64,000 nucleotides of DNA, taken from the NCBI RefSeq assembly GCF_003634555.1, contig NZ_RBKS01000001.1:3658001-3722000 (forward strand), in the 5' to 3' direction. A program made the translations under genes and the position numbers. Positions 31,815 through 39,782 of the stretch are shown here, piece after piece. Numbering within the stretch: the stretch's first letter is position 1; the number at the start of each line of letters is the position of its first letter. The notes beneath the pieces are model-generated. The model was not told the DNA's origin. It did not search any database and saw nothing but the letters and a program-made list of their open reading frames with translations. Origin of the DNA: Frondihabitans australicus. Lineage in GTDB: Bacteria > Actinomycetota > Actinomycetes > Actinomycetales > Microbacteriaceae.

Positions 31815-32639
31815 CTACGGCCGGGCCACACCGCCGTAGAGCTCGGGGCGCCGGTCGGCGAAGGCGTCGGCGCGCTCGGTCCACGCCTTCGAGCGCGAGT
31901 CGGCCGCATCGATGTCGGCGTACGCGATGCCCGTGCCCTCGCCGACCTCGGCGACGACCCAGCCGGCCGCCGAGATGATGCTCGAGCCGTTGTTCCAGTC
32001 GACGCCCCGCTCCGTGCCGGTGCGGTCGGCGCAGGCGACGGCCATGCGGTTGATGCGCGCGGCGGCGGCTCCGGTCTGCACCTCGGCGACGCGTTCGCCG
32101 GCGGGCCGCGGGGCGAACGGCCAGTTCGTCGGGACGAGCAGGATCTCCGTGCCGGCGAGCGCCGCGAGGCGGGTCCACTCGGGGAACTCGAGGTCGTAGC
32201 AGATCATCATGCCGAGGGTGCCGTGGGAGGTGCTCACCACGGGAGGGGTCTCGGATCCTGCGGTGAAGAACTTCGGCTCCTCGTCCCACAGGTGAACCTT
32301 GCGGTAGACGGCGCGGACGCCCGAGCCGTCGACCATCGCGGCCGAGTTGTAGACGTTGCCGTCGTCGCCGAGCTCGGCGAAGCCGCCGACGATCACGGCG
32401 CCGGGGCGGGTGGAGGCGAGCAGGGTCCATTCGTCGAACACGGCCGCGTCGGCGGGGATCGCTGCGGCGCGGGCCTCGTCGGCGGACTCGAAGACGTAGC
32501 CGGAGGTGACGAGCTCGGGGAGGACGACGATGTCGGCCCCGGCGTCGAGGGCGGTGGTGATGGCCGCGGCGGCGCGGACGAGGTTGCCGGCCTGGTCGGT
32601 GACGTCGGGTGCGACCTGGGCGACTGCGATGCGGGACAT
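31815..32639 (-). CDS. Carbon-nitrogen hydrolase (nitrilase superfamily)
   Basis: The 274-residue enzyme has the complete catalytic triad of the family: Glu in VVLPELVTSGY (about residue 42), Lys in YRKVHLWDEEPKFF (about 112) and Cys in MMICYDLEFPEWTR (about 145). These enzymes cleave amides, carbamoyl groups or nitriles. The best-fitting branch from the overall sequence is the omega-amidase or N-carbamoyl-type group, but the substrate is open. Start: the ATG is preceded at 7 nt by a TAGGCT box, so a leaderless transcript is likely; that box overlaps the stop codon of the upstream reductase gene. Confidence 0.85.
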   Translation of the reverse strand: MSRIAVAQVAPDVTDQAGNLVRAAAAITTALDAGADIVVLPELVTSGYVFESADEARAAAIPADAAVFDEWTLLASTRPGAVIVGGFAELGDDGNVYNSAAMVDGSGVRAVYRKVHLWDEEPKFFTAGSETPPVVSTSHGTLGMMICYDLEFPEWTRLAALAGTEILLVPTNWPFAPRPAGERVAEVQTGAAAARINRMAVACADRTGTERGVDWNNGSSIISAAGWVVAEVGEGTGIAYADIDAADSRSKAWTERADAFADRRPELYGGVARP

Positions 32640-32646
32640 GCCTCGG

Positions 32647-32652
32647 AGCCTA
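32647..32652 (-). promoter_or_regulatory. -10 box of the nitrilase-family gene, overlapping the upstream stop codon
   Basis: TAGGCT on the minus strand lies 7 nt before the ATG at 32639 and its first three bases are the TAG stop of the reductase gene. Confidence 0.5.
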
Positions 32653-33243
32653 GGCCTCCGGCTCCTGCCCCGCAGCCCCCGCTTCGGCCGACGGTGCGGG
32701 CGCGGGCACGTAGGTCAGCACCAGGGTGCCCGACTCGGTCACGAGCGAGTTCGTGAGCGTGAGCGGGCGGCCGGGTGCGCCGTCGCGCCACAGCTTGCGG
32801 CCCGAGCCGACGGTCACGGGGAAGAGCATGAAGCGGTACTCGTCGATGAGGCCGGCCTCGCTGAGGGCGTTGAAGAGCTCGCCCGAGCCGTTGATGAGGA
32901 ACGACGTGTCGCCCTCGGCCTTGAGCGCGGTGACCGCGGTGACGACGTCGGCGTCGGCGTTGAGGCGGGTGGCGTTCCACACGAGGTCGTCGGTGCCGGA
33001 GGTCGCGACGTACTTCGGCATCGTGTTCATCTTGACGCCGAACTCGCCGGTCTCGGCCTCCATGGTCGGCCAAGCCTGCGAGAAGCCCTCGTAGGTGACG
33101 CGCCCGAGCAGCAGGGCGTCGGCCTCCATGAGGTTGTCCCACTGGAAGCGCTGCAGCTCTTCGCCGAAGTAAGGCCCCGACCAGCCGGGCTCTTCGAAGA
33201 CTCCGTCGAGGGTGAGGTATTCGACCGCGATGATTCGTCCCAT
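32650..33243 (-). CDS. Dihydrofolate reductase-fold / RibD C-terminal-like protein
   Basis: The 197-residue protein matches the RibD_C/DHFR-like family common in actinobacteria: MGRIIAVEYLTLDGVFEEP at the N-terminus, LLGRVTYEGFSQAWP (about 47-61), a GSGELFNALSEAGLIDEYRFMLFPVTVGSG stretch (about 130-160) that resembles the NADPH-binding region, and a C-terminal TLVLTYVPA strand. The members are NAD(P)H-dependent reductases of uncertain substrate. A TAAACT box lies 7 nt before the ATG. The last residues are Ala/Pro-rich and probably disordered. Confidence 0.78.
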   Translation of the reverse strand: MGRIIAVEYLTLDGVFEEPGWSGPYFGEELQRFQWDNLMEADALLLGRVTYEGFSQAWPTMEAETGEFGVKMNTMPKYVATSGTDDLVWNATRLNADADVVTAVTALKAEGDTSFLINGSGELFNALSEAGLIDEYRFMLFPVTVGSGRKLWRDGAPGRPLTLTNSLVTESGTLVLTYVPAPAPSAEAGAAGQEPEA

Positions 33244-33250
33244 GCTCGCG

Positions 33251-33256
33251 AGTTTA
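33251..33256 (-). promoter_or_regulatory. -10 box of the leaderless reductase gene
   Basis: TAAACT on the minus strand, 7 nt before the ATG at 33243; no ribosome site. Confidence 0.5.
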
Positions 33257-33276
33257 TGGGCTCCCCGGTCTCATGC

Positions 33277-33336
33277 GTGAGGTGCCACGTTCTGCTGATC
33301 CCAGACCGCGAGCATCAGCAGATCGTGGCACCTCAC
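33277..33336. repeat. Long inverted repeat (23-bp arms, one mismatch)
   Basis: Arms at 33277-33299 and 33314-33336 pair over 23 bp with one mismatch around a 14-nt loop; the outer arm reads GTGAGGTGCCACG. It lies between the end of the MshA-like gene and the promoter of the reductase gene, where a terminator is expected. Arm length exceeds normal terminators. Confidence 0.8.
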
Positions 33337-33352
33337 CTGCGTTGCGGAAGAG

Positions 33353-34570
33353 CTAGCGAGGCGTCAAGGCCCTTCGGTAGACGGCGACGAGGGCGTCGGC
33401 CGAGTGCTCCCACGAGAGGCCGGTCGCACGGGCACGGGCGGTCGACGCGAGCGAGGCGGCGCGCGCCTGATCCTGCAGGATCCCGCCGATCGCCGACGCC
33501 CACACGCCGGGCGCGCGCGACGCCAGCACGACCCCCGTCACGCCGTCCACGACGGCCTCGCGCAGACCGCCCGCCGCCGCGGCGACGACCGGGGTCGCGG
33601 ATGCCGCCGCCTCCAGCGCGACGAGCCCGTACGTCTCGGAGTGCGACGGGATCACGACAAGCCTCGCCTCACGCAGCAGCGCCGCGAGGTCGGCCCGCGA
33701 CTGCGGCCCGACGAAGCGCACCCGGTCGGCGACGCCGCTGGAGGCCGCGAGGGCGAGGAGCTCGGCGGGGTAGTGGGCGTAGTCGACGCTCTCCTCGCCG
33801 GCGATCACGAGCTCCGGCCGGAGGGAGGCGGGCACGAGCGCCAGCGCCTCGATCGCCAGGTCGAACCCCTTCAGCGGGTCGAGGCGGCCTGCCGCGACCA
33901 CGAACGGCGACTCGGCGCGATCGCCGGGATGGAAGAGCTTCGAGTCGACCCCGGGCGCCACGACGCTGACCCGGTCGAGCTCGGCGCCGAGCCGCTTCAC
34001 GACGGTGTCGGCCTCGGCCGCGCTGATGGCGATGACCCCGTCGGAGTTCTGCGCCAGCCACGACTCGCCGGCGAGGCGGCCCGGCGACTCGGGCCGCTCG
34101 CCCTCCGACAGCGGCGACGACGGGTCGGCCGCGATCGAGTGGAAGCTCTGCAGGTGCGGCACTCCCATCCGCCCGGCCCACGGCAGCGCCGCCATGCCCG
34201 AGAACCAGTGGTGCGAGTGCACGATGTCGTACTCGCCGAACGAGTCGAGCGCGAGGCCGAACGCCTTCATGAACTCCTCGTGGACGCCCTTCGCGACCGG
34301 CGTCGCCGGCCCCGCGTCGACGAAGTGGAGTGTGACCGACTCGTCGCCGTCGTCGCAGGCGCTCGCGGTGAGCGGCGTCGACACCGGCTGGTCGGGCGAC
34401 GAGCGCCGCGTGAAGACGTCGACGGTGTGCCCGAGCGCGCCGAGCGCGACGGCCTGGTTGCGCACCACGACGTTCATGCCGCCCGCGTCGCCGATGCCGG
34501 GGTCGCTGGCGGGCGACGTGTGGAGGCAGACGAGGGCGATGCGCAGGGGAGCCTTGGGCTGAGAGGGCAC
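33353..34570 (-). CDS. GT4-family glycosyltransferase, MshA-like
   Basis: The 405-residue enzyme has the GT-B fold. The N-terminal domain carries DPGIGDAGGMNVVVRNQAVALGALGH, the glycine loop seen in MshA (D-inositol-3-phosphate glycosyltransferase, first step of mycothiol synthesis) and in sucrose-phosphate-synthase-like enzymes, and VHSHHWFSGMAALPWA. The C-terminal domain has VVAAGRLDPLKGFDLAIEAL, IAGEESVDYAHYPAEL and the donor-binding PSHSETYGLVALEAAASATPVVA. I chose the GTG at 34570: TACGCT lies 6 nt upstream as a leaderless -10 box, and the longer alternative start adds a poorly conserved stretch. It is monocistronic, so mycothiol involvement rests on sequence alone. Confidence 0.8.
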   Translation of the reverse strand: MPSQPKAPLRIALVCLHTSPASDPGIGDAGGMNVVVRNQAVALGALGHTVDVFTRRSSPDQPVSTPLTASACDDGDESVTLHFVDAGPATPVAKGVHEEFMKAFGLALDSFGEYDIVHSHHWFSGMAALPWAGRMGVPHLQSFHSIAADPSSPLSEGERPESPGRLAGESWLAQNSDGVIAISAAEADTVVKRLGAELDRVSVVAPGVDSKLFHPGDRAESPFVVAAGRLDPLKGFDLAIEALALVPASLRPELVIAGEESVDYAHYPAELLALAASSGVADRVRFVGPQSRADLAALLREARLVVIPSHSETYGLVALEAAASATPVVAAAAGGLREAVVDGVTGVVLASRAPGVWASAIGGILQDQARAASLASTARARATGLSWEHSADALVAVYRRALTPR

Positions 34571-34576
34571 CAGTCG

Positions 34577-34582
34577 AGCGTA
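34577..34582 (-). promoter_or_regulatory. -10 box of the leaderless MshA-like gene
   Basis: TACGCT on the minus strand, 6 nt before the GTG at 34570. Confidence 0.5.
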
Positions 34583-34668
34583 TCCGGCTGCGACCCGCAT
34601 CACGCGTCCGTGACGGGTCGCAGGAGCCGGGGGACGCCCGCGCGCGAACGCTCCCAGCCCTCACCCCG

Positions 34669-34674
34669 TAGAAC
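34669..34674 (+). promoter_or_regulatory. Probable -10 box of glgX
   Basis: TAGAAC(T) ends 6 nt before the ATG at 34681, again without a ribosome site; the sixth base deviates from the TANNNT pattern. Confidence 0.4.
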
Positions 34675-34680
34675 TGACAC

Positions 34681-36741
34681 ATGCCCACCTCGTACCCGTA
34701 CCCGCTCGGAGTCTCGCTCGTCGACGGCGGAGTCAACGTCGCCGTCTACTCCGAGACCGCCACCGCCGTGTGGTTCTGCACGTTCGCAGAAGACACAGCC
34801 GACGACTCGCCCGACGGCGGCGACCCTGTGGAGACCCGCACCTGGCTCACCGAGCGCACCGGCTACGTGTTCCACGGGTTCGTGGGGGAGGTCGGGGCGG
34901 GCGCCCGGTACGGTCTGCGGGTGGACGGTCCGTGGGATCCTGCGAACGGTTTGCGCCACGACGTCGAGAAGCTCTTGCTCGACCCGCACGCCCGGGCCGT
35001 GGAGGGCTCGTTCGACTGGGGGCAGGCGCTGTTCTCGCACGACTTCGGCTCGGAGACCGCGCGGAACGACGAGGACTCGGCCGCCGCCATGCCGAAGTGC
35101 GTGGTCACCGACGACTCGTTCGACTGGGAGGGCGACCGGCGCCCGCACGTGCCGCTCGCCGAGACGATCGTGTACGAGGTGCACGTGAAGGGCTTCACGA
35201 AGCAGCATCCGGGTGTGCCGCAGGAGCTCCGGGGCACCTACGCGGGGCTGGCCAACGCCGCCGCCATCAAGCACCTCACCGACCTCGGGGTGACCAGCGT
35301 CGAGCTCCTGCCGATCCACCAGTTCGTGCAGGACGACACCCTGAAAGACAAAGGGCTGTCGAACTACTGGGGCTACAACACGATCGGGTTCTTCGCGCCT
35401 CACAACGAGTACTCCGCGTCGGGTCAGCGCGGGCAGCAGGTCGCCGAGTTCAAGGGCATGGTGAAGGCGCTGCATCGGGCGGGCCTCGAGGTGATCCTCG
35501 ACGTCGTCTACAACCACACCGCCGAGGGCAACCACGAGGGGCCGACGCTGTCGCTCAAGGGCATCGACAACGAGGCGTACTACCGGCTGGTCGAGGGTGA
35601 CCGCGGTCACTACTTCGACACGACCGGCACCGGCAACAGCCTCAACGTCGGGCACCCCGCCGCCCTGCGCCTGGTCATGGACTCGCTGCGGTACTGGGTG
35701 ACCGAGATGCACGTCGACGGGTTCCGCTTCGACCTCGCCACCACCCTCACCCGGCAGGACGGCGACGCCGAGAAGCACTCGGCCTTCCTCGACCTCTGCC
35801 ACCAGGACCCGGTGCTGAACTCCGTGAAGCTCATCGCCGAGCCCTGGGACACCGCCGGCTACCAGGTCGGAGGATTCCCCGCCGAGTGGTCGGAGTGGAA
35901 CGGGAAGTTCCGCGACGACACCCGCGAGTACTGGGGCGAGGGCGACGTGCTCGGCACCTTCTCGCAGCGCGTCATGGGCTCACCCGACGTCTACCAGGGC
36001 GACCGGCGCTCGCCGCTGGCCTCGATCAACTTCGTCACCGCGCACGACGGCTTCACGCTGCGTGACCTCGTGTCGTACGCGTCGAAGCACAACGAGGCGA
36101 ACGGCGAGGACGGCCGCGACGGGTCGGACGACAACAACTCGTTCAACGGCGGCGTCGAGGGGCCGACCGACGACGAGGGGGTGCTGTCGTGGCGTGCCCG
36201 GCAGCAGCGGAACCTGCTCGCGACGGTGCTTCTGTCGGCGGGCGTTCCGATGCTCCTGGGCGGGGATGAGATCGGCCGCACACAGGGCGGGAACAACAAC
36301 GCCTACTGCCAGGACAACGAGATCTCGTGGTTCGACTGGGATTCGGTCGATGAAGGGCTGCTCTCGTTCACCCGGTCGCTGATCACGATTCGGCGGGAGT
36401 CGCCGGCGCTGCGGCCGCAGTGGTTCCGCACCGACCCGGTCGTGTCGGGGCTCCGCTGGGTCGAGGTGCTGCGTGCCGACGGCAACGAGTTCGCCGACGC
36501 CGACTGGCAGAACCCCGAGAACCGCGCCGTCATGTTCATCGTCGGCATGAAGGGCGCCGACACGTTCGCCCTGCTGACCAACTCGGCCTCGAACGGCGTC
36601 GAGTTCACGGTGCGCGAGGCGCCGGGGTCTGCGTGGGAGCTGGCGCTGTCGAGCGACCCGTCGCAGACGGTGACCGAACCCGTGTCGACGCTGATCGTGC
36701 GCGACGCGTCGTTCACGCTGCTTCGGTCGCGGGCGTCGTGA
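34681..36741 (+). CDS. glgX: Glycogen debranching enzyme GlgX
   Basis: The 686-residue GH13 enzyme hydrolyses alpha-1,6 branches of phosphorylase-trimmed glycogen in the cytoplasm. An N-terminal CBM48-like domain (PYPLGVSLVDGGVNVAVYS to GLRVDGPWDP) precedes the TIM barrel. GH13 regions are visible: DVVYNHTAEG (about residues 274-283, region I), DGFRFDLATTL (about 346-356, with the nucleophile Asp, region II), LIAEPWDTAGYQVG (about 384, with the acid Glu, region III) and FVTAHDGFTLRD (about 451, region IV). Length is normal. The ATG directly follows a probable leaderless promoter. It diverges from the MshA-like gene with 110 bp between starts; no other glycogen gene is adjacent. Confidence 0.93.
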   Translation: MPTSYPYPLGVSLVDGGVNVAVYSETATAVWFCTFAEDTADDSPDGGDPVETRTWLTERTGYVFHGFVGEVGAGARYGLRVDGPWDPANGLRHDVEKLLLDPHARAVEGSFDWGQALFSHDFGSETARNDEDSAAAMPKCVVTDDSFDWEGDRRPHVPLAETIVYEVHVKGFTKQHPGVPQELRGTYAGLANAAAIKHLTDLGVTSVELLPIHQFVQDDTLKDKGLSNYWGYNTIGFFAPHNEYSASGQRGQQVAEFKGMVKALHRAGLEVILDVVYNHTAEGNHEGPTLSLKGIDNEAYYRLVEGDRGHYFDTTGTGNSLNVGHPAALRLVMDSLRYWVTEMHVDGFRFDLATTLTRQDGDAEKHSAFLDLCHQDPVLNSVKLIAEPWDTAGYQVGGFPAEWSEWNGKFRDDTREYWGEGDVLGTFSQRVMGSPDVYQGDRRSPLASINFVTAHDGFTLRDLVSYASKHNEANGEDGRDGSDDNNSFNGGVEGPTDDEGVLSWRARQQRNLLATVLLSAGVPMLLGGDEIGRTQGGNNNAYCQDNEISWFDWDSVDEGLLSFTRSLITIRRESPALRPQWFRTDPVVSGLRWVEVLRADGNEFADADWQNPENRAVMFIVGMKGADTFALLTNSASNGVEFTVREAPGSAWELALSSDPSQTVTEPVSTLIVRDASFTLLRSRAS

Positions 36742-36797
36742 GCGTGCTGCTCGCGCGGGCGGCGGTCGCGGGCGGCGTGACGGCTTCGGCCTCGCTC

Positions 36798-36803
36798 TAG
36801 GCT
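36798..36803 (+). promoter_or_regulatory. -10 box of the leaderless GNAT gene
   Basis: TAGGCT lies 6 nt before the ATG at 36810, which has no ribosome site. Confidence 0.55.
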
Positions 36804-36809
36804 GGGGGC

Positions 36810-37322
36810 ATGCAGCGCCGCTCCGTCACGATCAGGTCCATCGCCGAGGTCGACTGGCGGGAGTACCGCTCGCTGCGGCTCGAGATGCTGCAGGACTTCC
36901 CGATCGCCTACGGCGAGACCTTCGAGCACGCGTCGCGTCAGCCCGAATCGGAGTGGCGCATGCGCGCCCGCCGGGGGCAGGATCCCCGCAACTGCCTGCT
37001 CGTGGCGATCGACGACGCGACCATGACCTGGGTCGGCACGATGGGCGGCTACCTGCCGCCGTCGGGTGTGCCCCTGCTCGTCGGGGTGTACGTCGCGGCC
37101 TCGCATCGCGGACGCGCCGCCGGAGTCGGTGACGGCCTCCTGGACGGCGTGGAGGAGTGGGCGCGCGACTTCGGCGACACCCTCGAGCTCGACGTGCACG
37201 AGGACAACCCTCGCGCGATCCGCTTCTACGAGAGGCACGGCTTCCGCGACACGGGCAACCGCATCCGCTACGACCTGCCGCCGGGCGGCCTCGAGTGGCG
37301 GATGGCGAAGCCTCTGGCCTAG
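36810..37322 (+). CDS. GNAT-family N-acetyltransferase
   Basis: The 170-residue enzyme has the GNAT pattern: VGVYVAASHRGRAAGVGDGLLDGVEEWARD (about residues 90-118) contains the acetyl-CoA pyrophosphate loop (HRGRAAGVG), followed by LELDVHEDNPRAIRFYERHGFRDTGN (about 123-148), the Asn and FYERHGF motif of the C-terminal half. Substrate unknown. The N-terminal WREYRSLRLEMLQDFPIAYGET part is characteristic of a common uncharacterised GNAT subgroup. A 28-bp palindromic terminator lies 110 bp after the stop. Confidence 0.85.
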   Translation: MQRRSVTIRSIAEVDWREYRSLRLEMLQDFPIAYGETFEHASRQPESEWRMRARRGQDPRNCLLVAIDDATMTWVGTMGGYLPPSGVPLLVGVYVAASHRGRAAGVGDGLLDGVEEWARDFGDTLELDVHEDNPRAIRFYERHGFRDTGNRIRYDLPPGGLEWRMAKPLA

Positions 37323-37432
37323 TACACCTGGCCGGGCTGCGTCTGCCCCGCGGGCGCGCTGGGTGTGGAGTGGTCGTCCGAGTGGCCGGGGCGAGTCTGC
37401 TCTGGGGCCTCGGGGTGTTGTGTGTCTTTTTC

Positions 37433-37460
37433 GCCTCCTCAACTACGTAGTTGAGGAGGC
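37433..37460. terminator. 28-bp perfect palindrome acting as bidirectional terminator
   Basis: GCCTCCTCAACTAC is followed directly by its exact complement, with CTTTTTC before and AAAAAG after, so either strand gives a hairpin followed by U residues. It lies between the convergent GNAT and DUF429 genes. Confidence 0.85.
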
Positions 37461-37601
37461 AAAAAGAGAGCGTGTCACCCCCGAGCCGGCAGCGGCGGTG
37501 TCACCCCCGGGTCGACAGCGGGACGACGGCGTGGGCGGCGCGAGGCAGAGCGACAGCGCGGCCGCGTTCGTGCGCGACAGCGAGAGGCCCGAGCGCGAGG
37601 G

Positions 37602-38453
37602 CTACGGCGAGGTGAGGCGCTGCGACGGGCGACAGGGGGCGACGATCACGGCGGGGCGGCCGTCGGCGTCGTGCGAGTCGACCGAGGCTCCGAGGCCGAG
37701 CAGCTGCACGCGCGACTCGCCGTGCCTCTCGAGGATCGACGCCGTCCAGGCGCACAGCGCCGCGTCGATGAGGTCTTCGCGGTGCTTGTGGGCGGGCCCT
37801 TCGAGCGGGGAGCGCTCGTCGAGCAGCGCTCGCGTCACGGGGTGCGACTCGAGTCTCAGGGGAGGGTCGGCCGAGCGGAGTGTCGCGATCCTGCGCACCA
37901 GGTCGTCGGTCGCCTCGGCTCGCCGCTGCCGGGCCACGGCGGGCGGCACACCGCGCGGCAGCCGCTTGTAGCGGGGGCGTTCGTCGTCGTAGCCGAGCTC
38001 GTCCATGCCGACGAGCGTCGTGTACGGGTAGCACTCGACCAGCCGAAAGGCAGGGGGCGCAGGAGCAGCGGCACCGCTCACGACCACAGCCCCCTCCGCC
38101 TCGAGACGCCCCCGCAGAGACACCCCGCCCAACCATTTCAGGGCCTGGTTGCTGGCGTTGGCCGAGACCTTCCAGCGCCCGTAGGCGCGGCCGACCTGCT
38201 TCTCGCCCTCGCGCATTCCCGTGGCGTTCGGCACGACGAGCGGTGCGTCGATCGCGACAAGAGCTTCGGGGTGGCCGTCGGGTGCGACGGCCCGTGCCTC
38301 GCGCAGCACCCACTCGGCGACCGCATCGATGCCGCGCGTCCAGCCGGCGGCGAGCACCGTGCCGTTCTCGTCGATCGCGCACAGACCGGTCTCGTTCGCG
38401 GGCCGCGTCGCCGTGCCCTCGCCCCAGGCCAGGTCGACGCCGATGAACCTCAC
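37602..38453 (-). CDS. DUF429-family protein
   Basis: The 283-residue protein begins VRFIGVDLAWGEGTATRPANETGLCAID, a RNase H-like (actin/RuvX-fold) opening with Asp in GVDLAW, and continues with LVAIDAPLVVPNATGMREGEKQVGRAYGRW (about 66-96), the hallmark of DUF429. A late HKHREDLIDAALCAWTASI block (about 220-238) supplies another acidic residue. The fold predicts a nuclease-like or phosphotransfer role, but no function is established for the family. The GTG start lies 5 nt after the stop of the DUF1851-like gene, so it can be translated by coupling at the end of the toxin operon. Confidence 0.8.
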   Translation of the reverse strand: MRFIGVDLAWGEGTATRPANETGLCAIDENGTVLAAGWTRGIDAVAEWVLREARAVAPDGHPEALVAIDAPLVVPNATGMREGEKQVGRAYGRWKVSANASNQALKWLGGVSLRGRLEAEGAVVVSGAAAPAPPAFRLVECYPYTTLVGMDELGYDDERPRYKRLPRGVPPAVARQRRAEATDDLVRRIATLRSADPPLRLESHPVTRALLDERSPLEGPAHKHREDLIDAALCAWTASILERHGESRVQLLGLGASVDSHDADGRPAVIVAPCRPSQRLTSP

Positions 38454-38458
38454 CCGGG

Positions 38459-39073
38459 TCAGGCCTCGGGGTCGACGCCGACGCTCGTGATGCGCGTGCC
38501 CTCGGGCAGGTCGCGGGAGCGGTCGAAGACCTGGCCGACCAAGGTCCAGTACACACTGACGTCGTTGAGTTCGACGTTGTCAGGTGAGTCCGTTCCGCCG
38601 AGGAACAGCGGGATCCTGTAGCCGAGGCACTCGTCGAAGTCGAGCTGAGGGGCGCCGTTGGCCTCGCGCCAGGCGGCGTACGCCTCCGCCCCGAGGGTGG
38701 TGGCCGCGGCGTCGGAGCCGAGGAAGCCGATGAACTCGTCGAGCGGCGCCACCTCGCCCTCGTACTCGCCCGAGCCCACGTTGGCGATCACGACGACGGG
38801 CTGGCCGTCACCTTCGCCGGGTCGTGCGGGCCGTGCGCCGAACTGACGGCCGAGCCAGTCGATGGCGAAGAAGGCTGTGCCGGGGGCGACGTCGCGGGTG
38901 AAGGCGGCTGTCACGAGCTCCTGCGCCTCGGCCCCCGACTCGGCGTTGTGGAAGCGAAGCAGCCCCCGGTCGAACGACCGGCCGCAGTAGTTCGCGTCGG
39001 CGAAGAGCGACCCGAAGGGCGCAGGAGCCCACGTGGTCAGGTCTCCGTACACGGTCTCGTCGGGCGTCAGCAT
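38459..39073 (-). CDS. GAD-like/DUF1851-type protein, putative immunity protein
   Basis: The 204-residue soluble protein has LFADANYCGRSFDRGLLRFHN near the N-terminus and ends with ECLGYRIPLFLGGTDSPDNVELNDVSVYWTLVGQVF (about residues 150-185); that GYxxPLFLGGxDxxxN-E-xDxxVYW pattern is typical of DUF1851/Tdi1-like C-terminal domains, found in immunity proteins of contact-dependent toxins (T6SS Tdi1 is the named example). Here it follows two other putative immunity genes of a T7SS toxin operon by 10 bp, so it is probably another immunity gene, for this toxin or for a different one. The ribosome site is weak. Confidence 0.7.
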   Translation of the reverse strand: MLTPDETVYGDLTTWAPAPFGSLFADANYCGRSFDRGLLRFHNAESGAEAQELVTAAFTRDVAPGTAFFAIDWLGRQFGARPARPGEGDGQPVVVIANVGSGEYEGEVAPLDEFIGFLGSDAAATTLGAEAYAAWREANGAPQLDFDECLGYRIPLFLGGTDSPDNVELNDVSVYWTLVGQVFDRSRDLPEGTRITSVGVDPEA

Positions 39074-39083
39074 CGGTGCGCTC

Positions 39084-39782
39084 TCATTCCTTCAGCGTAG
39101 GTGCGGTCAGCGGGGCCATGCCGGGCAGGGCGAGGATGCCGGCTTCGAGGCGCCGTCGTTCGTTCTCGACTCGGTCGAGCGGCCAGACGGTCGATCCGCC
39201 GTATGCCCAGATCGTCGACAGGAGCGAGAGGTCGCTGAGTAGCATGCCCACCCGTGCTGCTCGGGGCACTACGCATCCAATCGTCGACGGGTCCAACCCG
39301 ATCAGCTGTCGCATCTCGGGATCGTCGAGCGGGTGCTTGAACATCGGCTCGTCGGTCTCGAGGAACAATGGTGTGTACGGGGGATCGAAGAGGCCAGCGC
39401 TGAGCGAGCTGAGATCAACGGTCAAGCCTTCGCGCGCCGCGTACCAGAGTGCGTCATGCCTGATCATGCGGAGCCCAGCGAACTGTCCCCAGTTCATCAG
39501 TGGGATGAGCGCGACGCGTTCCACGATCCGCAGAGCTCGATCCCAGTGCCCATAGATGCGGAGCAATTCGAGGGCCTCTTGAAGGCCCGTGATCGACACC
39601 TGCCCGCGGAACGTCAAATGCTTGCGGCTCTGCTGGATCATCGAGACGGCGGTTCTTGGAAGGTTGAGAGACGACACATCGAGAAGTTCGGCAATGGCCT
39701 CGGCGTGGTCGTGGTTCGCCTGGCGCAGAATCGTGTTGATCTCTCGCTCGGTGTCAGAGGTGTACTGCTCTTCTGACGTCAT
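39084..39782 (-). CDS. Putative immunity protein, paralogue 2 of a tandem pair
   Basis: The 232-residue soluble protein is a paralogue of the product of the preceding gene (39779-40459): both have a helical N-terminal half with LRxLxxxWxxxL repeats, the FDPxxxVPxxL / RPLDDPxMR region in the middle and a nearly identical end (IWAYGGSxVWPLDRVExER, RLEAGILALPGMAP). Its start overlaps the upstream stop as ATGA. I know no named family. Tandem duplicated soluble genes directly after a toxin gene are a usual arrangement of immunity arrays, in which diverged copies protect against toxin variants. Base composition is lower than in neighbouring core genes. Confidence 0.62.
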   Translation of the reverse strand: MTSEEQYTSDTEREINTILRQANHDHAEAIAELLDVSSLNLPRTAVSMIQQSRKHLTFRGQVSITGLQEALELLRIYGHWDRALRIVERVALIPLMNWGQFAGLRMIRHDALWYAAREGLTVDLSSLSAGLFDPPYTPLFLETDEPMFKHPLDDPEMRQLIGLDPSTIGCVVPRAARVGMLLSDLSLLSTIWAYGGSTVWPLDRVENERRRLEAGILALPGMAPLTAPTLKE

